NCBI RefSeq assembly: GCF_036894955.1
Contig: NZ_CP145905.1
Coordinates: 2,746,501-2,810,500, forward strand
Direction of reading: 5' to 3'
DNA from: Paenibacillus sp. KS-LC4
Lineage (GTDB): Bacteria > Bacillota > Bacilli > Paenibacillales > Paenibacillaceae
DNA length: 64,000 nt
Positions within the stretch are counted from its first letter, which is position 1, and each line of letters opens with the position of its first letter. Of this stretch, positions 54,747 to 63,729 are shown piece after piece. Below the pieces are notes generated by a model. It saw only the letters and a program-made list of their open reading frames with translations. It had not been told where the DNA came from and ran no database searches. A program made the translations under genes and the position numbers.

Positions 54747-56528
54747 ATGGCGCCAAGCGGAAGCAGTCAGGCTAAACAACAGCAGCAGCTTCCTGAGCTG
54801 CTATTGCCGGTGCGACTGAGATTGACCATGTTTACGATGTGCAAGCATGGGCTGAAAGGCTTGCTTATAGGCAGCTCGGCAGGCTTGCTGCTGCTAGTCG
54901 CAAGCAGGCTGTGGCCGCTGCTTCATGCGCGGCCAGCGGCTATGGCTTTGGCGGCAGCAGGCCTGCTGGCGGGGCTGCTGTACGGTCTGTGGCGGCGCGC
55001 CTCGCTGCGCGATGCGGCGAGAGCGATGGATCGCAGCGACACGGATGATGCCGTGTCGACTGCGCTGGATGGATGGCTGCGCCCGGCTGGGCAGCCATCC
55101 GCTATTGTGCTGCTGCAGCGGCAGGAAGCCATTGCCGCAGCGAAAGCTTATGCCGCTATGCTGAGCAAGCGGCTGCCTTGGCCCGCATGGCCGGCGTGGA
55201 GGCGGGCCGTGCTGGGGGTTAGCGCGGTATGGGCCATATCCGCGCTTTTGCTCGTATGGGCGAATCCGCTGGATCATTTGGCGGAGGAGCGGGCCGCCGA
55301 GCGGCAGCAGCTTGAAGAGCTGCGGGAAGAGGCGGCTGCGCTCGCGGAGGAAGCGGAGCGGGCAGCTGTGCCCGAGGAGGCGAAGCGGCAGCTTGCTGAG
55401 CCGCTTGAGAAGCTGCGCAGCAAGCTGGAGGAAAACGACAGCGACATAGAAGCGGCGCTGACGGAGCTAGCCGAGGCGATGCGCGAGCTTGAGCAGACGG
55501 CGGAGCAGGCGAAGCAAACGGCGATGCAGCTTGATGAGGCAGCGGAAGCGATGCAGCGCGAGCCCGCACTGAAGCAGCTGGGAGCTGCGCTGCAAGACCG
55601 GCTGGAATCGGGGATAAGCGAAGCGATTAGCGATATGCGCTCCCAGCTGCACAAGCTGACGCCTGAGCAGAAGGAGCAGCTGGCACAGGCGCTGGAGCAG
55701 CTTGCCGGGCAGCTGCCGAAAGACAAGGAGGCGCTCGCCTCCGCATTGGCAGAAGCCGCAGAGCAGGCGCGCAATTCCGAAGCGGAAGGTGACGCTTCGA
55801 GCGAGACGGAGGGCGGCGATGGCCTCGCCGCCCTTGAAGAAGCGCTGGCCGGCGAATTGTCGCAGGCTCAGCTGGAGCAGCTGGCTAGCGCAATGGCGAG
55901 CCAGCTTGGGCAAAGCGGACAGCCGCTTGCGGGCCAATTGGCTGCAAGCGGCGGCTCCGTGCCGCCGAGTTGGGCAGCGGCGGCCTCCGGCAATGGCTCG
56001 CCGAGCGGCAGCAGCGCTGGCGGTGCATCGGGCTCGCCGGGCTCGCCGGGCGAGCCCGGGTCGGGCGCGGCGCCGAGAAGCTCCGGCGCCTCTGGCAGCG
56101 GAGAGCCTTCATCCAGCGGTGCTGGTCAAGGCGTCGGTGCTGGAACCGGAGCAGGTGCTGGTCAAGGAGCCGGAGCAGGTGCAGGGGCCGGGGCCGGATC
56201 TGGTCAAGGTCAGGGCGCTGGCAACGGCTCGGGCGGCGGGCAAGGCGGCTTGCAAGGAGGTACCGGAGCGGGCGGACGCACGCTAGTAACGACGCCGCGC
56301 ACGATGGCAGGCGAGGGCAATGTTCAGGAGGATGGCGGACCATCGACTGGCGGCCAGGAGCAAACAGGGGGCAAGTCGCCGATGATTGACGGAACGACAC
56401 GTCCTTACGAGGAAGTATACAGCGAGTATGCAACCGAGGCGAAGAAAGCGCTTGGACGCTCGCAGCTGCCGCAGGCGATGCAGGATAAAGTAAAGCAATA
56501 TTTCGACAACATACAGCCGAATGGATAA
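54747..56528 (+). CDS. Membrane protein with coiled coil and Gly/Ala-rich repeat region
   Basis: A 593-residue protein not assigned to a characterised family. N-terminal membrane spans (about 40-80 and 150-170) are followed by a long Glu/Ala/Gln-rich coiled coil (about 175-340), then a low-complexity segment (about 400-520) of Gly, Ala, Ser and Gln with collagen-like SPGSPGEPGSG and GAGAG runs, and a short folded tail (YEEVYSEYATEAKKALG). ATG 54747 has AGGAGGGA 7 bases upstream. The coiled coil resembles DUF4175-type proteins near MoxR/VWA genes. DNA of the repeat part is GC-rich and repetitive. Confidence 0.72.
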   Translation: MAPSGSSQAKQQQQLPELLLPVRLRLTMFTMCKHGLKGLLIGSSAGLLLLVASRLWPLLHARPAAMALAAAGLLAGLLYGLWRRASLRDAARAMDRSDTDDAVSTALDGWLRPAGQPSAIVLLQRQEAIAAAKAYAAMLSKRLPWPAWPAWRRAVLGVSAVWAISALLLVWANPLDHLAEERAAERQQLEELREEAAALAEEAERAAVPEEAKRQLAEPLEKLRSKLEENDSDIEAALTELAEAMRELEQTAEQAKQTAMQLDEAAEAMQREPALKQLGAALQDRLESGISEAISDMRSQLHKLTPEQKEQLAQALEQLAGQLPKDKEALASALAEAAEQARNSEAEGDASSETEGGDGLAALEEALAGELSQAQLEQLASAMASQLGQSGQPLAGQLAASGGSVPPSWAAAASGNGSPSGSSAGGASGSPGSPGEPGSGAAPRSSGASGSGEPSSSGAGQGVGAGTGAGAGQGAGAGAGAGAGSGQGQGAGNGSGGGQGGLQGGTGAGGRTLVTTPRTMAGEGNVQEDGGPSTGGQEQTGGKSPMIDGTTRPYEEVYSEYATEAKKALGRSQLPQAMQDKVKQYFDNIQPNG

Positions 56529-56544
56529 GGAGCGAGGTGGACAA

Positions 56545-57534
56545 ATGATTGAATCCAAGGAACAGATTACACAGGCGGCTGAGCGTATAGCTGCTCTGAA
56601 AGAGGAAATTGGAAGCGTCATTGTAGGGCAAAAAACGGTAGTAGAGCAGCTATTGTGGTGCTTGCTGGCAGGCGGACATGCGCTGCTGGAAGGCATCCCC
56701 GGTCTCGGAAAAACAATGCTTGTCCGCACAGTCGCGGAAACGATTTCCTTGCAATATTCAAGGATTCAATTTACACCCGATCTAATGCCCGCCGACATTA
56801 CGGGAACGACGCTGATCGACTTTACCGAGCAGGGCGCGGCGGGACGCAGCTTCCAGCCTGGACCGATCTTCGGTAATTTAGTGCTGGCCGATGAAATTAA
56901 CCGTGCTACGCCAAAGACACAAAGCGCGCTGCTTGAAGCGATGCAGGAAGGCACAGTGACAGCTGGCGGAGAAACTCGCCAGCTGCCGCGTCCTTTTTTT
57001 GTATTGGCGACGCAAAATCCAATCGAGCAGGAGGGAACATACCCGCTGCCGGAAGCGCAGCTTGACCGTTTCCTGCTCAAAATCGGCGTCAGCTATCCGA
57101 CACGTGAGGAGCTTAAAGAAATTGTGCTGCGGACAACAGCGGCGACGCAAGCCCGCGCTGAGGTCAAAATGACTGCGGATGAGCTGACCGAGCTGCAATT
57201 GTATGCCAAGCATATTCTGGTTGCAGAAGATGTGCTGGACATGGCGGTTCGGCTAGTGATGATGACGCATCCAGCAGAGGCGGATGCTCCTGACGATGTG
57301 AAGCGTTATGTCAGATTTGGCGCTGGACCGCGGGCGCTGCAAGCAATTGTGGCGGTCAGTAAGGTTAGGGCGCTTTGCAGCGGCAAGCTGCATGTATCGT
57401 GGAGCGATATTCGCGAGGTAGCGGTGCCAGCGCTTCGACATCGGGTTGTGCTCGGTTATGAGGCACAGGCAGCAGGCATAACGACGGATCAGATGACCGA
57501 ATCCATATTAAACGCATTGGAGCTGACAAGATGA
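56545..57534 (+). CDS. MoxR-family AAA+ ATPase
   Basis: A 329-residue AAA+ ATPase with Walker A GIPGLGKTM, Walker B LVLADEINRATPKTQ, and sensor motifs (ATQNPIEQEGTYPLPEAQLDRF). MoxR proteins act as chaperones for assembly or cofactor insertion, usually with DUF58 and VWA partners, exactly the genes that follow. ATG 56545 is preferred over 56521, where the frame begins inside the previous gene. It overlaps the DUF58 gene by four bases. Confidence 0.93.
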   Translation: MIESKEQITQAAERIAALKEEIGSVIVGQKTVVEQLLWCLLAGGHALLEGIPGLGKTMLVRTVAETISLQYSRIQFTPDLMPADITGTTLIDFTEQGAAGRSFQPGPIFGNLVLADEINRATPKTQSALLEAMQEGTVTAGGETRQLPRPFFVLATQNPIEQEGTYPLPEAQLDRFLLKIGVSYPTREELKEIVLRTTAATQARAEVKMTADELTELQLYAKHILVAEDVLDMAVRLVMMTHPAEADAPDDVKRYVRFGAGPRALQAIVAVSKVRALCSGKLHVSWSDIREVAVPALRHRVVLGYEAQAAGITTDQMTESILNALELTR

Positions 57535-58574
57535 ATGGGCAAGGCAGCGGCTCAGGGAGCGGAGCCCGGGATTCAGCGTTCAGCGGCGCTTTAGCCAAGC
57601 TTTTCCCCGATACGTCCTTGCTGAATCGACTAGAGCGCATGAAGGTGGCAGCGGGCAGCCGCGTAAAGGGCACGATGGCAGGCAAGCGCCGCTCCAGCAC
57701 GCTCGGCGGCTCTCAGGAATTTGCTGACTATCGCCCTTATGCGCCCGGCGACGACATTCGCCGTCTGGATTGGAATGTGTATGGGCGGACGGGGCGAGCC
57801 TACATGCGGCAATATTGGGATGAGCAGGAGCTTACCCTGCATGTGTACGTTGACATATCTCCCTCGATGAACTTTGGCGGCGAACAGGCGAGTAAGCTGC
57901 GGTGCGCCTTGCAGCTCGCAGCTTGCGGCGGATACGCTGCGCTGTCAGGCGAGGACCGCATTTCGGTCAAGCTGTTTGGCGGCGCAGCTCCGGCAGAGCT
58001 TCCAGCACTTCGCGGAAGGGGCTCCGCAACGCGATTGTTTCATTTTTTGGCGGCGGCACTAGAGCAGGCAGCGGAGCAGCGGTCTTTTCACCCAGACGAT
58101 GGGTTGAAGTCTTCTGCGATAGGTGAGGGGAGGGCAGCTATGCAGCAGCATGCGGCAGCTTTGTCCATGCGGGAAGCTATTGCACAGGCTGGGCAGCTCC
58201 CGCATCGAACGGGCGTTACTTGGATAGTGTCCGATGCGATGTTTGAAGCGGGCATTGAGCATACGCTGCTCAGCCTGCTTGCTGCTCGGCAGCAGGTTGT
58301 TTTTCTCCATTTATTGAGCCCAGAGGAGTTAAATCCTTCTTTGACAGGCGAGCTGAATTTGCTTGACAGTGAACTCGGAACGGGCAAAGAGGTTGCCTTA
58401 GGCAGTCGTCTGCTGGAACAATATCGCGACACAGTGAACGAATATTGCAATGAGCTCAAGAAGCTGTGTGCGGAGCACGGAGCCCTTTATATTTTTATTG
58501 ATACAAGCAAGCCAATGGAACAAATAGTTCAGCATACGCTGCTTCGCGCTGGTGTGCTGCACAGCCATAGTTAA
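57531..58574 (+). CDS. DUF58 domain protein
   Basis: A 347-residue soluble protein with the DUF58 core EFADYRPYAPGDDIRRLDWNVYGRTG followed by a VWA-like fold (VYVDISPSMNFGG). DUF58 proteins are near-constant partners of MoxR ATPases. The first 20 residues are Gly/Ser-rich. The ATG overlaps the moxR stop as ATGA. Confidence 0.92.
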   Translation: MNGQGSGSGSGARDSAFSGALAKLFPDTSLLNRLERMKVAAGSRVKGTMAGKRRSSTLGGSQEFADYRPYAPGDDIRRLDWNVYGRTGRAYMRQYWDEQELTLHVYVDISPSMNFGGEQASKLRCALQLAACGGYAALSGEDRISVKLFGGAAPAELPALRGRGSATRLFHFLAAALEQAAEQRSFHPDDGLKSSAIGEGRAAMQQHAAALSMREAIAQAGQLPHRTGVTWIVSDAMFEAGIEHTLLSLLAARQQVVFLHLLSPEELNPSLTGELNLLDSELGTGKEVALGSRLLEQYRDTVNEYCNELKKLCAEHGALYIFIDTSKPMEQIVQHTLLRAGVLHSHS

Positions 58575-58635
58575 GCTTGAATTGGAGCTAATTATAAGAA
58601 GCAGCCTTAAGACGCAGGTGAAAGGAGGAGAAAAA

Positions 58636-60612
58636 ATGCAGCTGCTATCGCCGCTATCCGCATTATTCGGCTTGGCGCTCCCAGCCATCGTACTCATGTA
58701 TTTATTAAAGCGCACGTATATAGACACCGAAATCGCGAGTCATATGCTGTGGAATCGTATGCTGCGCGAGCAAGAGGCGAATCGTCCATGGCAAAAGCTT
58801 CGTACACGTCCGCTTCTGCTTTTGCAGCTACTCGCAGCTGCTATACTAGTGCTGGCGCTCATGCAGCCTTATCTCGTGGCAGATAGCCGCAGCGGAAGTC
58901 ATACCGTTATCGTGCTTGACCGCTCGGCAAGCATGACCGCGGCTATGCCTGGCGGAAGCTCGCAAGGCAGCATGCTGGCCGCCGCTGTAAAGCAGGCGGA
59001 GCTGTGGCTGAACGAGCAGCCGAAAGGGGAGCTTATCACCTTGCTTGTAACGGGCGAGCAGCCCCGGATTATTTTGTCCAAGGAAACGGATCATGAGCTC
59101 GCGGTGCAGCAGTTGAAAACCATTACGCCAGATTTCGGTACCCAGGACAACGTAGCCGCTTTATCGTTAGCCGACTCCCTGCTTGCCAATGAGCAAGGCG
59201 GCCGGATATTGCTGCTGACCGATGGCAGGTGGCAGGACGCAGATTCCGTAAACCAGCTGACCCTTCATGCGAAGCTTGAGCAGTTCAAGCCTAATGCCCC
59301 GCAAGCTGGCAGCAACAATAGCGCTATTTTGTATTTTGGCATTCATGCAGCAGCTGGAGAAGATGGCAAACGTGCAGGCGTAGTGACGCTGCGAAATGAC
59401 AGCTCTGCATCTAAGCAGCTTGAGCTTGCCATCTATGCGGACAAGGAATCCGAGCCTGCGGTGAAGAGGTCGGTCAAGCTTGAGGCTGGGGGCTGGACGA
59501 GCGTAAATATTAACGGTCTGCCGGAAGAAGCGAGCTATTACACAGCCAAAATCAGCGGAGCGACCGATGATTATGCCGCTGACAATATCGCCTACCAGTT
59601 TCCGATCGTCACTAAAGCGCAGCAGGTGCTTTTGGCTACATCAGGCAACTTGTTTTTGGAAAAAGCGCTCCAGCTCGCTGGCGTAAAAACGATAAAGGTT
59701 GATCCAGCGCAGTATGTTCCTTCCGATGAACATGTTAAGGACATCGACTGGGTTATTATGGATGGCGACACAGCAAAGCTTCGAACGGACAAAAGCTGGC
59801 AGGAGCTGTTTTCCTCCAAGCCTGTCTGGTATATCGACCATCCGGAAGCGACCGCGGAGGATACGGCTTTGCCTGCGAATAGCAGAGTGGCGCTGGCTGA
59901 GCATCCCGTTACTGCCTATCTTTCATTTGAAGATACCCACATTGGACGTATGGTGAAGGCGAAGGATGCCGGGACATGGGGGGAAGCAATCGTTACTTAT
60001 GGAGGCTTGCCTGCCATATATGCTGGCTCGGTGCAAGGAAGGCCGCAGCTGCGCTTTACCTTTGACCTGCAAAGCAGCGATTTGCCGCTGCGGCCAGAGT
60101 TTCCCGTGTTAATCGTGCAGGCGGCGGATTGGATGAGCGGAGGGAGTCAGGCTCAGCTTGGGACGGCCGATGCCGGAAGCACGCTCCAGCTTGCTTTTCT
60201 AAATGAGACAGTTAGTGCCAAGTGGGAAATGATCGAAGCACTAGGCGGTTATAGCGAAAAATCATTGCCCGACAGCAAGCTGGCTGCCGCGCTTGCAGCG
60301 CAGGAGCCAGCTGTCGCCCCGGCGATTCCGGGCTTGTACCGTTTAATCGAGCAGGATGCACAAGCGGAAACGATCGGTCAGAGGATGCTTGCTGTAACAG
60401 CGGCTCCCTCCGAAAGCGCATCGTTGTCCGCAGCTTCGGAAATCAAGCCGCTTGCCGCAGCTTCAAAGGAGACAGGTCAACAGCAGGCTGATGCGGGCGT
60501 GGCAGCGGGAAGTGTGGAGGCGGCAAACGCTTTTGTCGTATGGCTCGCGCTGGCATTGTTTATGCTGATGCTTGTGGAATGGGAGGTGTATAGGCGTGGG
60601 AATGCAGGCTAA
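58636..60612 (+). CDS. BatA/VWA domain membrane protein
   Basis: A 658-residue protein with an N-terminal BatA-type anchor (two membrane spans: about 5-20 and 56-75), a von Willebrand A domain with MIDAS VIVLDRSASMTAAM, a long extracytoplasmic beta region, and a C-terminal span (about 630-650). VWA domains bind metal and mediate protein contacts. ATG 58636 has AAAGGAGGAG upstream. It overlaps the final gene by 17 bases. Confidence 0.87.
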   Translation: MQLLSPLSALFGLALPAIVLMYLLKRTYIDTEIASHMLWNRMLREQEANRPWQKLRTRPLLLLQLLAAAILVLALMQPYLVADSRSGSHTVIVLDRSASMTAAMPGGSSQGSMLAAAVKQAELWLNEQPKGELITLLVTGEQPRIILSKETDHELAVQQLKTITPDFGTQDNVAALSLADSLLANEQGGRILLLTDGRWQDADSVNQLTLHAKLEQFKPNAPQAGSNNSAILYFGIHAAAGEDGKRAGVVTLRNDSSASKQLELAIYADKESEPAVKRSVKLEAGGWTSVNINGLPEEASYYTAKISGATDDYAADNIAYQFPIVTKAQQVLLATSGNLFLEKALQLAGVKTIKVDPAQYVPSDEHVKDIDWVIMDGDTAKLRTDKSWQELFSSKPVWYIDHPEATAEDTALPANSRVALAEHPVTAYLSFEDTHIGRMVKAKDAGTWGEAIVTYGGLPAIYAGSVQGRPQLRFTFDLQSSDLPLRPEFPVLIVQAADWMSGGSQAQLGTADAGSTLQLAFLNETVSAKWEMIEALGGYSEKSLPDSKLAAALAAQEPAVAPAIPGLYRLIEQDAQAETIGQRMLAVTAAPSESASLSAASEIKPLAAASKETGQQQADAGVAAGSVEAANAFVVWLALALFMLMLVEWEVYRRGNAG

Positions 60613-63600
60613 TTCGCCCTGGGCGCTCCTACTTCTCCTTCCGTGGGCAGTGGCGGTTTGGTGGATGATTCAAGGTACGCTGCGGCTGCAAGGCAATCGT
60701 AAAAAGATAGCCATAACGCTGCGTGCATTTATTTTGCTGCTAATCATTGCGATTGCAGCAGGTGTGCAGCCTTATTTGCGAATTGAGCAGCGAAACGTTA
60801 TTTTTGTGGCAGATCGTTCCGCATCCGTCAATGCCGATGCCGCTTTAGGCGAGTGGATTGCTAAAGCCTCGGCGGCAAAAGACGAAGCCGATCAAAGCGG
60901 AATTGTATCCATCGGACTAGATGCCGCCGTCGATAAAGTGCTTTCGCCTGATCAGCTTCCGAGTGCGCAGCGATATACGTTTCGATCAGGCGTGAATGAA
61001 AAATTCACGGATTTGTCTCAGGCGCTGCGCCTTGCGTCAGGCATGCTGCATGAAGCCGGAGGCGGCAAAATCGTGCTGCTCTCCGATGGCGCAGAAAATG
61101 CCGGAAGCATGCTGCGCCAAGCGGAGCTATTGAGGCATGCAGGCATTGAGGTGGATGTCGTTCCGGTAGCTGCCCCGCAGCGGGTGGACGCCTCGCTCGA
61201 GGCGATGGACGTTCCGCAAACGCTGCGTCAAGGTGAGAAATTTACGTTTGAATTTACGATTAACAGTACAGCATCGGGAACGGCCAAGCTGCGGCTCTAT
61301 GAAGACAACCGTGAGCTGTCAACAAGCGATATTGTGCTGGAGCCGGGTGAAAATCGCTTTGCGCTGCAAAGTGCGGCGCTGGAGCCGGGCTTTCACCGTT
61401 TTCGAGCGGAGCTGTATGCGGAAGGGGATGAACAGGGGCAGAACAATACGGCGTATGCGTTCAGCAGAGTCAGCGGCCCGCCCGCTGTGCTCATTGTTGA
61501 AGGTGTGCCGGGCTCATCAGGCAATGTGGAGGCAGCTTTGAAAGCTTCGCTCATTCGTTATGAGACGATACCGCCTGAGCGGTTGTCCGTACAGCTTGCC
61601 TCATATGCCGCCTATGACAGTATTATTTTAAACAATGTTTCGGCAACCCGCATTGCGGCTAAACCGATGGAGTGGCTCGGCAAGGCGGTCAGCGATTATG
61701 GCATTGGCCTTGTCATGCTGGGTGGCGACAACAGCTTTGGCTTGGGCGGCTATTTCCAAACGCCTATTGAGAAGGCGCTGCCGGTCTATATGGATTTGAA
61801 GGGCAAGCGTCAGCTGCCCTCGCTCGGCTTGATTTTGGTCATTGACCGTTCCGGCAGTATGGTCGGCGGCAAGCTGGAGCTGGCGAAGGAAGCGGCAATG
61901 CGGACGATTGAGCTGATGCGACCAGAGGATTCAGTAGGCGTAGTCGCCTTCGACTCGACGCCTTGGTGGATTGTGGAGCCGACCAAGCTGACGGATCGCG
62001 AGGCGGTTTTGGATAAAATCCAGGGCATTCAGGCCGATGGGGGCACGGAAATTTTTCCGGCGCTAGATACCGCGTATAACAAGCTGCTGGAAATGGATGC
62101 ACAGCGCAAGCATATTATTTTGCTCACCGACGGCCAGTCGGCTTCTAATCCGGGCTATGCTGCGCTGACAAAGGGCATGGTCGACCATAAAATGACGATG
62201 TCTACCGTTGCAGTCGGCGACGGTGCCGATCAGGCGATGCTGGAGCAGCTTGCGAAGCAGGCGAAGGGACGGTTTTATTTTACAAATGATGAAAGCACGC
62301 TTCCAGCTATTTTCAGCCGCGAGACGGTGTTAATGTCACGAACCTATATTGTGGAGCAAAATGCTCCGCCGCTTATCGGGCAAGCCGGAAGCTGGTCGTC
62401 GATGTGGCAAAATGGCGTGCCAAACTTGCAGGCTTACATCGCAACGACAGCAAAGGAAACGGCAGAGGTCGCTTTGCTATCGCCCCAAGGTGATCCAATT
62501 TTGGCGCGCTGGGCTTACGGTTCAGGACGAACGGTAGCTTGGACGAGTGACTTGACGGGGAAATGGTCGCGAGACTGGGTGCAGTGGGCCGCTTTGCCGA
62601 ATGTGCTCGCCGAGTGGATAAAGTGGACTTTTCCTCAGTTTGAGAGCACGCCTTATTCCGCAACAGCTGAGCTGGATGGTCGAGAGGCTATGCTGCGCTT
62701 ACGTACAGAGGGTAATGATACAGCTGCTAAGCTGTCGGCTGTCGTCACCGATGAAACTGGGAAAAGCACGACGCTTTCGCCGCTTCCGGCAGCTCCGGGT
62801 GAATATGCGGCAAGCCTTCCGATCTCGGAGCCAGGCGTATATTTAATGCAAGTGAATGAACAGAGCGGCGGAGCGGATGAGCCGAAGACGGGCGGCGGCA
62901 CGACAACGGGGTTTGTCATTCCCTATTCGCCTGAGTATCGTTTAACGGGTGAAAATGGAACAGAAGCGCTGCAGCAGCTTGCTGCCGCTACGGGTGGGCG
63001 TTTGCTGTCGCTGGAAGCGCCGGGGGAGGCTTACCGCTTCAATCCAGTAGTGTCCCGGCAGCCTTATGATTGGACGCGTGAGCTCATAATATTGATTTTG
63101 GCGCTGTGGCTGGTCGACATCCTATTGCGCCGACTGTCGCTGCCTTGGCAGCGGATCGGGCGGATGCTGTTGACGAGACTTAGGCTCGTAGGTGGACGTT
63201 TGCAGAGGAATGAGCCAGCCGCCGCTCCGTCAGGTGCGATGAGCAGGCTGCAGCAGCGGAAAAGTCGCACGGCAGGCTTTTATGGTGAGCGAGCGAATAC
63301 AAGCGACGTGGATCGAGCATCAACCTCGCCAGCATCTGGTCAGGTAAGGGGAGGGAATGGAGCGCTTAATGGCGTTCAGGGGGCTTCGGCCAATACGTCG
63401 CAAACGGCTAGCCGTCCGTCTCGATCACAGGCTCCGAAGCCAGAGGATCGTGACCAGGCGAGCAAGCAGCAGCGAGAAGCGCTAGCTTCACAGGCTAACG
63501 CTTTAGGTGTCGTCAGCCAGCCGTCAGTCCCTCCTTCAAGCCCAGAGTCCAAGCAGGCTGATGCTCAGACAGCGGTCAATCGTCTGCTTGCGGCTAAGAA

Positions 63601-63616
63601 GCGCGGCAAGCGGTAG
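60596..63616 (+). CDS. Large VWA/GATase-like membrane protein
   Basis: A 1006-residue protein. Two N-terminal spans (about 6-25 and 34-58) precede a VWA-like domain with FVADRSASVNAD. A GATase-like segment follows (VLIVEGVPG, VMLGGDNSFGLGGYF), then a second VWA domain with the full MIDAS LVIDRSGSMVGGK and a carbohydrate-binding-like beta region. A last span lies near residue 830-845 and the tail is about 150 polar, low-complexity residues ending in basic KKRGKR. GTG 60596 has GGGAGGTG 7 bases upstream. It closes the operon; the cytoplasmic tail may contact MoxR or DUF58. Confidence 0.85.
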   Translation: MGMQANSPWALLLLLPWAVAVWWMIQGTLRLQGNRKKIAITLRAFILLLIIAIAAGVQPYLRIEQRNVIFVADRSASVNADAALGEWIAKASAAKDEADQSGIVSIGLDAAVDKVLSPDQLPSAQRYTFRSGVNEKFTDLSQALRLASGMLHEAGGGKIVLLSDGAENAGSMLRQAELLRHAGIEVDVVPVAAPQRVDASLEAMDVPQTLRQGEKFTFEFTINSTASGTAKLRLYEDNRELSTSDIVLEPGENRFALQSAALEPGFHRFRAELYAEGDEQGQNNTAYAFSRVSGPPAVLIVEGVPGSSGNVEAALKASLIRYETIPPERLSVQLASYAAYDSIILNNVSATRIAAKPMEWLGKAVSDYGIGLVMLGGDNSFGLGGYFQTPIEKALPVYMDLKGKRQLPSLGLILVIDRSGSMVGGKLELAKEAAMRTIELMRPEDSVGVVAFDSTPWWIVEPTKLTDREAVLDKIQGIQADGGTEIFPALDTAYNKLLEMDAQRKHIILLTDGQSASNPGYAALTKGMVDHKMTMSTVAVGDGADQAMLEQLAKQAKGRFYFTNDESTLPAIFSRETVLMSRTYIVEQNAPPLIGQAGSWSSMWQNGVPNLQAYIATTAKETAEVALLSPQGDPILARWAYGSGRTVAWTSDLTGKWSRDWVQWAALPNVLAEWIKWTFPQFESTPYSATAELDGREAMLRLRTEGNDTAAKLSAVVTDETGKSTTLSPLPAAPGEYAASLPISEPGVYLMQVNEQSGGADEPKTGGGTTTGFVIPYSPEYRLTGENGTEALQQLAAATGGRLLSLEAPGEAYRFNPVVSRQPYDWTRELIILILALWLVDILLRRLSLPWQRIGRMLLTRLRLVGGRLQRNEPAAAPSGAMSRLQQRKSRTAGFYGERANTSDVDRASTSPASGQVRGGNGALNGVQGASANTSQTASRPSRSQAPKPEDRDQASKQQREALASQANALGVVSQPSVPPSSPESKQADAQTAVNRLLAAKKRGKR

Positions 63617-63729
63617 CATTTTTGAAAGGATGCGGGGTTTGAAGGTTAGCATGGTTTAGAGGGATGGACAACGGCGGCGTCGAAAGTTACAATGCACATA
63701 AACGATTTTTCTGAGGAGCTGACGAAACG

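Noticed and set aside
55274-55774. Minus-strand Ser/Cys/Ala-rich frame opposite the coiled coil
   Set aside because: It is the complement of Glu/Ala/Gln codons in the plus-strand gene and has no independent support.
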